This document shows, one piece after another, positions 11,085 through 43,319 of a stretch of 64,000 nt of DNA. The notes beneath the pieces were generated by a model. The model made no database searches and was not told the DNA's origin. It saw nothing but the letters and a program-made list of their open reading frames with translations. Positions within the stretch are counted from its first letter, which is position 1. Each line of letters opens with the position of its first letter. The DNA comes from Pagrus major (taxonomy: Eukaryota > Chordata > Actinopteri > Spariformes > Sparidae): assembly GCF_040436345.1 (NCBI RefSeq), contig NC_133223.1:14227113-14291112 (forward strand), written 5' to 3'. A program made the position numbers and the translations under genes.

Positions 11085-12600
11085 GCGGAAAGTAACATAC
11101 ACAAGTACTCTCATTTCTGGAAGTGCATTTTTCAAGAACTTGGACTGTTATATGAAGTGCTACGAATCGACCAACAATTACACTTTCAATGAACTTGTAC
11201 TTAAGTACAGCTCTGAGCTAATTGCTACCATCATGACCTAATGATGACGCAAAAGAAACAGCTAATCAAGGACATTTTTCACAATTGTGTTACTCAATGT
11301 CCTGGGCATCCACTCAACAGTTGTTCAACCAAACTTCAACCAAAGAAGTCGACCTCGTGGCGCGATAGAAGAAAAGCAAGGTTTTGACTATCAAGTAGTT
11401 GTGGAGACGGACTGACATTGACATACATGAAGATGCCAGTGTGGCTGGACATGCTCAACATTTGATGGTTCCAGCTTCTCAAAAAATGTAAACTTTTTGC
11501 TGGTTTAGTTAATTGTAAATTGAGCGTCTTTAGGTTTGAGCCCATCTGTTGGCAATGATAGAATGTAAGTAAGTACATTCATTAAGTATTTAAGTACAAA
11601 TTTGAGGTACCTCTACTTTACTTGAGTATTTCCATTTTCTGCTACTTTATACTTCCACTCGACTACATTTTGGAGGCAAATATTGTACTTTTTACTCCAC
11701 AGCATTTATTTGAAACTTTAGTTGCTAATTACTTTGTAGACTGTAATTAGCAAAGGAATTAAAAGAGAAAGTATTCCAATAATCAGAAAAAATCCTGAAT
11801 ACTAGATCCAAAAATGGGTCAACCCATAATATATAGTATATAGATGTACATGTAATATATGATGAATAGTTGAGTTTTACTTGTACTTTTGATACTTAAG
11901 TATATTTGTTGGCAGAAAATTACTTTTAATACTTAGGTACATCTAATATCAGATACTTTAAGTATTTTACTCAAGTACTATTTGTATGGGTGACTTTCAC
12001 TTTTACCAAAGTAATATTTTAACACAATATTTTAGTGTGACTTTTGGAAACTTGTTACAACACTGTTGGTCGGGCAACAGATATGTAGAAAATTTGAAGA
12101 CGTTGCCTGCAGCTCTAGGAAATGTGATGGCCATTTTTCATAAATTTTCTTGCAGGTTAAAAATAATCAACCAAGTAATTAAAAAATTACTGACAAACTT
12201 AGTTGCAGTCCTAGTTTTTTGCTTATATTCTGAAATCAAAATTTATACTTTCACCCTGAGTAGCATGCTGTTTCTTCAACTACAGAGCCTATACAGTAGG
12301 AGGCTACTCTGTTTTACTTTGACAATATCTACCCTCATTAAGCGGTCTGAACAAAAGCTTATAAATAAAAAATGGTAATTACTTTGGACAGTTGATAATA
12401 AAATGATACTCGATAATAAAATGTGATGGTCCTTCCACATTAATCATACAGTTTGTATCTAACCTGAGAAGTCCTCAAAAGTGCTACGATTGTAATTTTA
12501 CTAGAGTAGTTTTTCTCACAAGTGATCATCATTCTGCTTCAGTGTTAATAAAGTCAAGTCAGAGTACAAGAGCTCGTCACTTTCCACCTCTGTGCACAAG
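11085..12600. repeat. AAGTAC-rich dispersed repeat, interrupted copy
   Basis: A long stretch dominated by AAGTAC/GTACTT words. It begins GGCGGAAAGTAAC near 11091 and contains ACTTGAGTATTTCCATTTTC near 11620 and TTGTACTTTTTACTCCACAG near 11685. It closes with CACTTTCCACCTCTGTGC near 12590. This order matches a widespread percomorph repeat that begins and ends with short inverted GTGGTGGAAAGT-like termini. The segments 11190-11550 and about 12000-12480 look like unrelated sequence or strongly diverged core. Other fragments of the family lie at 41463-41530, 44395-44580 and 45597-46330. Confidence 0.6.
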
Positions 12601-13156
12601 AGTTTGTATGGGGATGAATCTCAGCATCATCATGTGCTTCAGACCAGGATGCAGCTCTTATACGGGGAATGTCTAAGTCTCTACATTACTGATCAGTGTC
12701 TCGTCTAACGCCTTACAAATGGTCTCCGTCAGCTGTAACTACATGCAGATATGACTCTGGTACGTGAATCACAGGCGAGAACGGACACATCAGGAGTCAC
12801 ACCGTGTGCTTATTCGGTTAGGACGGTAAGTTAAACATACATCACATGTTTTCATATACAGCAGTAAACAGCAGTGCTTGGTCAAGACTAGATGCTTTGG
12901 AGGGCAGGGGGGGCACATGTGGATGAGTGTGTAAGGCATGACTGGCTGTTCTGGACAGGAGACGAGATCTGAACAGGGGGAAAGGAGTCGGGAGAGGGAC
13001 GGCCTTTGTTCCTTCATGAGTCTTGGACCCTTCACTGTTTTTTCTTGACCGTTCTACTCCTCCAGGCCTCTCCTCTCTCCTTCACATCACTTCTTTGTCC
13101 TTCTCCTCTCCCTCTGTTATCCTCTTTCATCCACTCTGCCTGTGCTCAGGCCCTGC

Positions 13157-32496
<19,340 letters not shown>

Positions 32497-32699
32497 TGGT
32501 CCCTCGGTCTACGCTCGGCCAACGAATTCAGCCAAGCAAAGAACTACATTATGCTGCGTACTTCTCTTCTTTCTGTAAAGTTCTGCTAATGGTTTGGTTG
32601 TTGTTCTTTAAGCACTGGCATGAACTTCCCTCCAGTGTTTCCTCCTCTAATCTTCTGTTTCCTGGGGAAGCTGATGAGATGTGACCACTCTCAGGAAAC
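32497..32699 (-). other. SYTL5: Probable SYTL5 5'UTR part of exon 2
   Basis: On the - strand a convincing acceptor (CCTTCCCTTGTATCTG then TTTATTCTAG) lies just before 32699. This suggests the exon with the ATG begins there with about 200 bases of 5'UTR. This is inference from the splice signal alone. Confidence 0.5.
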
Positions 32700-33404
32700 C
32701 TAGAATAAACAGATACAAGGGAAGGTCAGTAAAATATGACCGGCATTGATAACTCAGAACAAATATCAAACTACAGGAGTTCACTCAGTAGGGTGATATG
32801 TATTACATTTGGTATAGACAATGCATTCCATGAAACCTATGTAGCACACAGTCTACAAATCACGTGATTCATATATTCCATCCAATTACACATTGACGCT
32901 AATTTATACAGACAAGTACTGAGAGGTGTTAATTTCAAAGTGAAACATGCCATCAGAAGAATCTGAAGAACATGAACGTGACCGTGACATACGCCGTCTC
33001 TCCTCGATACAAGATTCCACCCAGATAACACCCTCCAGGCATACAATGACTCTGTCGGCGACAGCAGTCTCGGTCGGTGTGCTTGTCTTCTGGCCAGTGT
33101 AAATAGCGTTAATTAGAATACAATCACGATTTCCAGGTTTAAAAGCACAAGTAACTGGTAGACATTTGACAGCTCCACAGCAGCTTAACAACCTCCCAAT
33201 TAGGCTCCGAGCCTGACACTCAGATTACAACACCCACATTTCTCAAATTCTATTAACATAGCTTTATCTTTCCCTGACAGGTCTGCCGCTAATTATCTGG
33301 ACACCTGCATGCAAATGCACACAGTTCATCATATTCATTTGGCAGATGCTTTTGTACAAAGAGAGTGACTTTAGCCGTGCGCGTGGCTGAAGGGGCAGCA
33401 ACAT

Positions 33405-33700
33405 CAGACTTCCACTTTGGTCCAGACTGTAATGCCATGTAATTTGGTGGAGAAATCCATAATCAGTGGTGCCCCCAGAACTTTTTCATAGGGGGGCTTT
33501 ATAAGACCACTGACAATCTTGGTGTGGCCACAAAAAACCTCCGCTGTACTTGCTAATATTTGCATGCTAACATCAGTACGGTGGCATTGTCATTCTAAGC
33601 ATGTTAGCATACTGATATTAGCATTTAGCTCAAAGCACCACTGTGCCTAAGTTAAGCCTAGAGCTGCTAGCATGGCTGTACCCTTATTTTTTTCCCAGTG
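33405..33700. repeat. Dispersed repeat fragment (GCTAACAT/GTTAGCAT type)
   Basis: Contains TTTGCATGCTAACATCAGTA, GCATGTTAGCATACTGATAT and GCCTAGAGCTGCTAGCATGG, a familiar percomorph repeat. A copy in the opposite orientation is at 47325-47530. Confidence 0.5.
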
Positions 33701-33987
33701 TGCATTCACACTCATCTTGTGCAGTTGGGAGGTCAGTATGTGGCTAAAACATCAAAAACAATCACATATTGACAGGAGAAGCCAGGGTTTGAAACACCAA
33801 CCTCATGATAAATGGCTCTACCACATGAGGAAGGGTGTTCTTGGATTATGATAAATGGTCCACAGGGGGGACGGGATAAAGCAGCGAGACTGTCACTGCT
33901 AGCTGTGCTGTGGAAATGCTAAGTAGATCTGATATCGTCTGATGCCACTGTTACTCTCGGAAATGATGAGATTTGAATGCTATTCAT

Positions 33988-33988
<1 letters not shown>

Positions 33989-34055
<67 letters not shown>
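33989..34055. repeat. (AC)n microsatellite
   Basis: A pure run of about 33 AC units. Confidence 0.98.
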
Positions 34056-34057
<2 letters not shown>

Positions 34058-35223
34058 ACTCAATCTTGCTGCAGTGCCTGATAAAAGTAAACTGCTGTGA
34101 ATAACCTGATTTGCACAAAAATAGCTTTCCACGCTGTCAATAAAACCATCCACAAAGATCAGAAACTAATAAATACAGAGTTATATGAGACACTGAGGAG
34201 AAGGACAGGATTCTGCCCGAGTTTGTGTAAATGAAGTCGAGGTATAAAAAATTGAATGGAGTGCAGGGATCTGCATAGACCCACACCAGCCTCCTTCACT
34301 CACTATTCATTACTGTCTCTTTCATCCTCGTCCTTTCTTCTCTCGCTTCTTTCCTTCACTTTACATGAATTAGCACTAATGAACCAGCCGACATCATCTC
34401 AACTTCATTTGCAACCAAAGGCACATCACAACATCAGTGATTATAGCATTTTAATATGAACTGCAGCTGTATCGTAGCCAATAAAGAGACCTTTAAGACG
34501 TGAGGTGAGGATTTAAGAGAGGAAATTACGATAACGTTGCATCAAAAGTTTTAACTGCTGAATGCAGACACGATATACATACATGCCTCACTGAACTATG
34601 CACTGACTGTGATCTCTCTAAGAATAAGATAGGCTCTGTGAGTGCTGCTTTGAGCTGAAGGCTAATGTCAGCATGATGAAATGCTCACAATGACATGTCT
34701 GTCGGGGACATCCTCTGAGGACCATAAATGGGACCAACAGCACAAACTTCAACCTAAAAAAAAATCTTCCCATGATCCCCTGATCATGGGAACTGTTGTC
34801 TTCATTATTAAGCAACCATCATTGCCAATGAAAATCTATCTACATGACTCGAGTCATTTGCTGACTTCCTTCCTCGCTCTCTTACCGCTTCAAAATTAGC
34901 GGATGTGCCGGTTACTTAAATGTGGGTAAACCTGCTAAAAAATAGTGGTTTGACTCTGTTCACATTGCCAGTGGACGAGTTTGACACATGTATCACATTT
35001 GTCATCATAAACAGGGAACAGTAGAAGGCAGCAGATCATATACCTCATCAGACTACATCCAAAAGATGTTAAAAACATCTTGAAAAAAAGTTAAAAGAAA
35101 AGAAAAGAAAGTAGATGCATTGTTGTGCTGATAATGGAAGTTGCCAAGGAGTGAAACATCTCACTTCTTTCTCATCTCACATCATCGCATGTGCAGTAAC
35201 GATCAGCCAGCTGACAGGGCTCA

Positions 35224-35975
35224 GTGATGGAGGACACTAACGACGCACGTTATGACCCCTCGGCCTGCCCTGTAGTTTGGGAAATCAGGAAGCGATGCAG
35301 CAGTAATGTTGTGGATGGCGAGCAGAAAAAAAACCTCCTTGAGCAGAAATGGATAAAGGGTCTTTTGAATGGCAAGTGCAGGTTCAAAGCCCTGCCAGAT
35401 GGTTCTCTCGACAAGAACAAAACCTATTTACATTTACTGTCGATGTGAAGAACTGAGTTTCCACCGAAGTACGTTGAGTCTGACATACCAAGCACACAGC
35501 TGATGCACAGAGCCCTCCTCCCCCTCGCCAATGGATGGCTACAGCTTGCAGGCTGATTAACATTGTTTAGTGAACCTTTACAAGTGTAAACTTGGACACT
35601 ACATTGTGTTAGTATTACTAAGGAATGTTACATTCAGGTCGATATGCCCATCTGTTGTTGCTTGTTGGGCTTGAGTTTGCCATGTTATGCTTTCAGCATA
35701 TGTTTTGAGCACCAAGTACCTTTGAGGTTATTCTGGACAGTATTTGTCATTGTTTTGGATTGTTGCAATAATAATAAACATACATTTGCATAAAGCAAAC
35801 ATATTTGTCCACTCCCATGTTGATAAGAGTATTAAAAACTTGAAAAATATCCTTTTAAGGTACATTTATAACAGATTAAAAAAGTGAGATTAATTTGCAA
35901 TTAATCGTGAGTTAACAATGGACAATCATGCGATTAATCATGATCAAATATTTTAATAGATTGACAGCCCTAATA
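35224..35975 (+). mobile_element. hAT-type transposon remnant with BED zinc-finger piece
   Basis: A + frame reads LLNGKCRFKALPDGSLDKNK then TYLHL. After a one-base shift (near 35437) the reading is CRCEELSFHRSTLSLTY, followed by an ADAQSPPPPRQ-like frame. C-x2-C-x-ELSFHRSTxSLxYHL is a BED-type zinc finger at the start of fish hAT/ZBED transposases. The 35880-35975 stretch (TTTGCAATTAATCGTGAGTT, CGATTAATCATGATC, GACAGCCCTAA) is a terminal sequence I associate with these elements. The catalytic part is absent, so this is a decayed internal deletion. Confidence 0.6.
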
Positions 35976-37319
35976 CATATACTTTATTTTTACCTCAGTC
36001 TGTCTTTCAAACTCTGATCGGAGGTGGAGACAAACACCTGTGACTACTGCAGAGTTGTTTAATGCGTGAATATAGACTGCACCCATTCACATTAAAGACA
36101 GATGTTAGTGGGTGTTTCCCATACAGTGTGAAAGGGGTCTCAGACTCGAGTGACCAAATGAAACGCACCCTTAACTCGAGCAAAATTATGGATTTTTCTG
36201 GGTTTGAAAATTACTGGAAACATTTGTGATAATGTCTAACAAAATGTATAACAAATGTAAAGCCTTTTTTAGACATTTTATTGCAGAATTACCACAGGAC
36301 TGTTTAAGTGACTGAGTCAGTTATAGCTGGGTCTAATAAACTGTGTGTATATGAGGTCACGTCTATAGCAACTTCTGGCAGCCAAGCAGCTGTGCCACAT
36401 GACACTGCGGAGGTAGCAGGCACACATGACGAATACTGGGTCAACAACATCAATAAAGTGAAACTAATATTTGTCTGAGCCTCTATCGAATTACAGTCGT
36501 GCTGTGAGAGCACAACACTATATCAGAGTTTGTATTGTGTGCTGCCACAGGTGTGGTGACCTGACGCAGCCCTCCCTGAGTACACACAGCTCACATTCCT
36601 GCTGCTGCTGGTTCTGTCCTGAGCAAACACGAGTGAGGAGATGGTTAAAAACTTTGAGGAAACGCACCTGCTAATAACGTAGCCCTGAGGAAAGCACCGT
36701 GAGTCACTGCTTTTCTCGACACAGTGTGAGGGAAGGTTTTCATCTTCTCCCCCATTCAAAATTCATGTTGCTAAAACATATAATGGACCATTTTTCACAG
36801 AGTCTGGGCTCCACCGGGGACATCTGGCCACAAAGCCACACTGTGGTCTGCTTAGTGTTTGGGAGCTGTGTGGCATTTTACCACCAGTCAGTTTGGTGTT
36901 TTCTGCAGGTGGCTGGGCTTACAGACAGCAAAATCAATCTGCCAATTAAAGACCATAGGTGTGCTGGGAGCCTCTGGGCTCCATTTGGCAGAAGAGCAAA
37001 GTAGACATGGATGAGAAATGCACATAAAATCTAGTCATTACTGAAAATTCAGTGGCTGGATAGAGAAGGAGAGATACTGGGGAAAAAGTCAGAAAACAGG
37101 GTCACAGCATCAGTCCTTAAATACTTTCATCTCTGTGCGTAGTTCAAGGAAATCCATCAAATGTAAATAGTTTCAGAGGGATACAGTGTGGGTTGACTCA
37201 TTTTATTTGATTAAGTTCTGACATTGCAAAAGGCTCCAGGTTTGTGCCAGCTACTGTTTGGCTTTGGATGAAGTGCTCAGCAAACAGACGCCCTGCCAGA
37301 AACAGAAGCTCAGTGAGGC

Positions 37320-37890
37320 TTTAAAGATAAGTCTGTGATATTTTGGTGATTTTGGTGATTATTGTCAACAAATCCCCTCTAAAGTTCAAAAACAATACAT
37401 ACAACACTACATCCTGTTTCCATTGTCTGTGTAGCCACAGGCTTGATAAAGCTTATTTCTCTGTATCATAAACCACCATTGTTGTCCAAAAACTATGAAA
37501 AAAACAAATCACTGGGATCAACTGTTGTACTGGGGGACCTGTTCCTTTATTACAATGGACACTGGGACTGTAATTAGTTTTAATAATTAGAGGAAGAATG
37601 TGTGGATAAAAAATATATAGATGTCTCTGCTGAATCGATTTTGATCATTTGTTTTTAAACTGTCCATAATCGGTCCAACAGTGACATAACGTAATGCTAG
37701 TCCAGTGCATATATATTACCCAGAATGAAACTGTCAGTCAGAAGCTACAGAGTAACATCACTGGAGACAATTCATGGGATTACATGCAGCTTCCTCTGGA
37801 GCCACAAAAGGCTTTGTACTACTTTTTCCACATATGTTCTTCCCAAGACCAGCAAACACACTTTAATGTGTGAAATTATTGGATTTACCT
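37320..37890. repeat. Dispersed fish repeat, long copy
   Basis: Contains GGTGATTATTGTCAACAAAT, TGTAGCCACAGGCTTGATAA, ACCATTGTTGTCCAAAAACT and GGGGACCTGTTCCTTTATTA, then CCCAGAATGAAACTGTCAG and GGAGCCACAAAAGGC. I recognise this block order as a common percomorph interspersed repeat. No coding capacity. Confidence 0.5.
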
Positions 37891-39254
37891 TTTAAGGAAG
37901 TTACTGAGCCTTGCTAAAGAGTCAATGTGTTCACTAGTAATCACTTTAAGGTTATTGTATTGTTATATTGTGCTGTACCTTAATCTCTAAATGACATTAA
38001 AACGTTTTGTTCATCTCTGATCCTGTGATTGAAATGGGCCTACAGTCTTGTAATGCATTGTAATTGTAATATAATACAAAACAATCTAAGTAAAAGCAGT
38101 GATGGTCAGACCTCTGAAAGCTGGAAAATAACTGGAACTCTGCACTGGTGTAACTGGAAGTCCCTGTAAACGTGATTCGGTTACTTGAGCATTAAGTTGC
38201 TCATTATATAATATTTGTCTGAGTATACGCCCACTTCCAAGCTAACTCATGATGGTAAGTAGCTAACGAGAGGCGCGTCCCCTTTATCTCTGTCTCTGTC
38301 TGTTTCATTCTTTACTCCCAAATGTAGTTCAGGTGTCGGGCAAGAAAACAGGAGGACAATCTAATCACTGACTGAGGAGATTATGGGGAAAAAAAACATC
38401 CCTCATGAACTAGATACAGAACTGCAAAGCAATTTAAAACAGAACGAATGCTATGCAATATGGTTCATTATCATGTTTATACTTTCCAATATATCACAAT
38501 ATGGGAAAAAGATGCAAAATCTCACGTAAAACAATAAAACTCACCAAAAGGTCTGTTTAGCAGATAATCTTGAGCTTTTAATCACATCACAAAGCCCAAA
38601 TGTGACAGAATTGTAGATTGTTTTCCTGTTTTTTTAGTCAACAAAGAAGTGCTCGGAAAAAATCACTTACTGATTTACTAATAATTGTAATAAACAAGAT
38701 ATTGACAAAGATATCCAACTTTACAGTCTATTTAGTAGCTGTTCCAGAGGTTTTGATAATTTCACATGAACTTCATCACCAGATAACTGTTTTCTCAGTT
38801 GTCAAGGAAATGTAGATGTCCAAATTTCCATTTCTTTTTCCTGTGCACTTAAAGGACTTTAATCTTAAATCTTTAATGGAACCCCATTAGCCTCCACAGA
38901 GTGGTTGCTAGTCTTCTGGGGGACTCTAATAGCTTTCCGACGACCACACAAACACAAATTAAAGAAGTGCTGTACTGTCGAGACCAAACAATGATGTGGA
39001 AATGAAAAAAATATGAAATAATTGCACATACAACAATGAACCGCATCAGCCTACAGTAGAAATGAAAACAAAAATTGTGAAAAAACACTCAAAAAATAAA
39101 TAAATGCACCTTGTAAACTCCTTCATGCTACACAAGCATGGAACATTTACAGTTATTTGTTTACACACATACATAAACACACAGTGCATTTTTGAATTTG
39201 CATCAGAATGAATGTAAACAGCAGCAACAAGATGGAGATGATAATGTGGCTTCT

Positions 39255-39430
39255 TCATATTAAAAGTGCAACATTAATTAAACACCGGCAATCAACTTTG
39301 AATGCATTTGAGCACCGAGCATCAATGATGTAAACACGGAGTCCACCTCGCCTCGGCTTGTAGTCCTGCTGTGCTCTGTTGGCTCGCAACACGGCCCGCC
39401 TGTTGAATGCAACAGCTTGATCCAGGATCC
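39255..39430 (-). mobile_element. LINE endonuclease fragment
   Basis: A - strand frame contains LRANRAQQDYKPRRGGLRVY then IIDARCSNAFKVDCRC. This resembles the R(T)xxSGKxRGGGLCVYINxxWCxNAxxVxxxCSPDLE segment of the apurinic-type endonuclease in fish non-LTR retrotransposons. It is a short, mutated piece with no reverse transcriptase nearby. It is not a SYTL5 exon. Confidence 0.5.
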
Positions 39431-40982
39431 AGTCTCTTATTTCATGTTGTCTGGCCCATTTGTCCATTTCCTTCTCTTGCACATGCACATTTAGCCAGGA
39501 GCAGCCTTAAAACCAAGCTGGATTAGCATGACTCCCATTCTAGATCCCTTCACTCTCCTCCCTGGGGCCGTCCGGCTGGTCAGGTTGGATTGTTAAAAGT
39601 TGCGTGGGCGGTGATCAACTCCAAGTCTACTGCTCTTAATGCAAAACCTGTGCTTTCTTATCCAATGCTAATGAATGTATTTCTATATAGGTAATATGTG
39701 TTTTCAGCAGTAAAACTGAAAAAACAACAGGTAAAAAAGTGAATTGAAGGAATTACCGGCCGCTGCAGCTGCATATCAGAAAAACGCAGCTATATTTGAT
39801 ATGTTTGTTCTCATTAGGAAGTTCTTTCCAGGCAGAATAACCTACATAACAAAACAGATTTCATCATGTTATTTGTACGAGGACAAGGCACTACCAGCTT
39901 CTCATCCAAATCCATTTGAGCCACATAGACGAGTCGATGACAACTGGGCACACTGCATCTGCTGATGAGGATCATGTGAAATGATCAAAAGCTCCATAGC
40001 AGTGAAAACATTCTCTCAACCTGCATCAGGCTGATGTTCAAAGCAGTGAACTGTGCCTGACTGCTATGCAGCGCATTAGACTGAATTCTTTTCATGTGTC
40101 AAACTAAAACTTAGAAGCGAGATGTACCTTTGCTTAAAAGCCACCAGAAGAGACAGCTACAGAAAGATTGTCAAAAAACAGCTCATATTTCTCCTTCTCG
40201 ATCACTCTTAACTCCTGAACTTCAGTTTGATCTCTAATATGATCTAACTGGAGCAGAGGCTTTGAATGTATTACACCTTTCACTCTGTGTCAATGTGGTT
40301 GCAAAACCTGTCCATGAGAGAGTTAAAGTGGGATGAACGAGGTCGAGAGAACATTACATGGTGTGTGTATTTCTGCAGAAAATGTGGGTCATCCCCATCC
40401 TCTTCAAAATTTATCAGCTCCCACTTCAGCTTTACCCTTATTCTGGCGAGAAACGGCAAAGATCTGATTATCTCCTTTTTGGCCTCATAGATAGTGAGTA
40501 AATCACAAAGCAGCTTCTTCACCTTGTATCAGCAGATTCGTTATCTCTTGGGAGGCTGGTGTTTTTCCAAATAATTCCCCCAGGCGCTACATTTTCTAGG
40601 ATGTACACTAGCACACAGTGTTGACAGAAGTGGCTACAGTCTGACGAGCAGCGTGTCCAGATCATTAATATTTCATACAAATTGCCGGTTCCATGTAACA
40701 GAGAGCTGTTAACCCTTACTCTGTCGGGAAGGTTCTCTTTAAAGCTGGTGGGTCGAACAGTCTGTACTGCACCATCCTCTTCTGTCTTAATGTATAACCT
40801 CTAAATACCCCAGTGGTGATTCACCGGATGCTTTATGTTTTCCTCCTGAATCATTAATGTCACACAGAAGGCAGCAGACAGTAATGATGATCGGCAGGGA
40901 GCATCTTCAGTGACCCTTACACAGCAGGTCACTTTAACTCAGCCCGACACTTCCTTCTGCCAACCTGGGGTTTATATGGTCC

Positions 40983-41010
40983 TCACACACACACGCACAC
41001 ACACACACAT
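40983..41010. repeat. (CA)n microsatellite, interrupted
   Basis: About 13 CA units with a CG interruption. Confidence 0.9.
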
Positions 41011-41462
41011 AATGGCAGACATGCGCCTAGTGTAGAAAAACATTCATTATTCATCAACAAAGGTCAATAACGACACTCATCAGCTGCTTACACCAGGGCC
41101 ATGGCAGAGGATATAATATACATTGATATTCAGTTTGTTAACAGTCGGGATGGACTAATGAGAGCACCACCAACCAACACCCACCCACCCACACACGTCA
41201 CAGATCACATTTTTGCAATTCTGGTATTGTCAGAGTGTCACTTTGCCTGTTCAACTCCCATGTTACACAAAATATCTACAGTAAAAACTGCTATATATCT
41301 TGTATTAAAACAAAACTTGTGACATGTTTTCTACTGTCGGTTGTCGGTGATGTTATCTTAGACCTTATGTCCCCATCACGTTTCTCAACAAAGTGCTGAT
41401 TGGTTAAACGTCATGAATAATAGCCTATCAACACTGAATAATCTGAATCTGCAAAGTAACTA

Positions 41463-41530
41463 GTAGTAGGGGAGTGGAAGTATAAAGTAGCAGAAAGTAC
41501 AGTACTTAAGTTAAGTGTAGTTACATTTCA
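41463..41530. repeat. AAGTAC repeat fragment
   Basis: Reads GTGGAAGTATAAAGTAGCAG then AAAGTACAGTACTTAAG, a short piece of the AAGTAC-rich family listed at 11085-12600. Confidence 0.5.
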
Positions 41531-43236
41531 TCCATTCATCAGTTCCAAATATTGTTCATCGGTCTCCTTGAATACTCATAGTTGTTATCGGCCCTGAAAA
41601 AAAAAACATCCCTAGAGAGTATTTATCGTGTATAGTTTAGAGAGTATTATAGTTCCAAGATAAAATCAGATAAATGGTGTGAATGAGAGGAGCAATTACA
41701 AATCTGTCTGCTACTTCAGCACTATAGACAGCTCCATGGATTCATCAATACACAGCACAGTCAGGCTGCTGATATTTCAGAGCCATGGTCGGGGTCATAG
41801 ATTCTAACCTGCACAAACCTCAGTCAGATAAAGGATCAATGAGTCAGGCAACAGAGTAGACTAACATTTTCAACATAACAAGCCCTCTGCCCTTGCACTG
41901 TCTCTGCTTGGGCAGGGGTCATCAACTACATTTGTCTGAGGACCAGAATTTTTAAAAAAAGACAGAGGAATGAACTTTGAAATAAAATAAAACAATAGGT
42001 GTAATGAGCCTATTATTGTTTAATATTTTCACTTTCTTACAAAATTGTTATTTTTATTAGCCTTCTCACCTCTTTATCACCACCCAACACTTACGCATGT
42101 GCCACATTCATGCCAAATGTGAGTTATGATATTTACCAATTTCTGACTTGTATGTACACATCACATTAACATACGTGTCGCGAATACTGGGAAACCTCTT
42201 AAAAGCTCAAACATATCCAACTTGCTAATAGTATGGTAATGCTGGGTGCCTCTACCAGATATATCTGGTAGTGTAAGTTATTATAATGATGACCTGATTT
42301 ACTGTATTATTTTAATCCCTTGTTTACTGCTGTGTTCTGATTTGAGATATTTTTCTTTCCTCATGCAAAGATAATAATCATCCATTTTTAATTACCTGCT
42401 GCACAAATAAAGAACTGGAATGGAAGGAACCCTGCGTTTACAACCCCAAAAAGACGCTCTATGAGCCAAAGCCACCATTATTGTCTGTTGCCTTCAGTGA
42501 AAGGAGAAATCGCACAGGACAGCAGAACAAACTGGACTTTAAAGCCAGGCAGGGTGTTCAATGGCCTAACTCATTCCTGGGGGAAATATCAGTGCAACGA
42601 CAGATGTAGTGTTGATCAAAGTACGACAACCGTCAGCAGACATAAAATTCAATTGCTTTTACAAGTAAGAGGACAATATGAAGAGCTCACAGAGCTCTTG
42701 AGAAAGATTGCTGCTGCACATAAAACCCAGATCAAATTTACCAGTAGAGACTCTACAAACAGACTGAGAGCACTCTTGATAAAGCAGTACGAGAGCTCAC
42801 AGCATCTGTCTCATGCAACAACAATCCGTATGGATGCTGTCATTTCTCAAAATGGTTTCCAGCTCGCTCAGCTTATCTCAACTTAAAGGAAATGAAGCAA
42901 ATCAGATTTATCCCGCAATCCCAGCTGGGTATCTCCCTGCATGTAATCCACTTCCTGAGATCGGATGTGGACCTGTGTTCACAGCGAGGTGAAATCGATA
43001 GGCGGCCATTGTCTTCACAGGAAGCTCCAGATGAGATCTGGCATGATGGGGGGAGACAGGAGAGGCTTCTGGGAAGATGCACTGGATGAGTTTTAGCAAT
43101 GAAGAGATGGCACATTCAGAGATACATGACGTGTTTGTCTGAGTGGAAAGTATCTCTGCCTCAGTCTACTTTTCATTTAGGTGGTGACCTCTCTGTCTGT
43201 CTCTTTCTGTCTTTTTCTTGCAGTGTCTGTCTCCGA

Positions 43237-43239
<3 letters not shown>

Positions 43240-43318
<79 letters not shown>
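43240..43318. repeat. (CA)n microsatellite
   Basis: A pure run of about 39 CA units. The open frames across it (His-Thr or Val-Cys repeats) are artefacts. Confidence 0.98.

Positions 43319-43319
<1 letters not shown>

Larger units (their letters stand above)
9241..13156. other. Convergent SRPX/SYTL5 intergenic region
   Basis: The two genes end tail to tail here. The region contains dispersed repeat fragments (9485-9670 and 11085-12600, listed separately) and no supported gene. The SYTL5 3'UTR must occupy part of its right end. AATAAA on the - strand is present near 11705-11715, but the distance (about 1.4 kb) makes its use uncertain. Confidence 0.6.

Noticed and set aside
33989..34055. CRISPR-like or other spaced array
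   Set aside because: It is a simple (AC)n run with no spacers; no spaced direct-repeat array exists anywhere in the window.
39255..39488. Extra SYTL5 exon on the - strand
   Set aside because: The frame is open and on the right strand, but its sequence resembles a LINE endonuclease and it lies upstream of the SYTL5 start codon.
42461..42886. 141-codon open frame on the + strand in the SYTL5 5' intron
   Set aside because: It has no domain I recognise, no splice partners and ordinary intronic composition; length alone is not enough in 64 kb of six-frame sequence.
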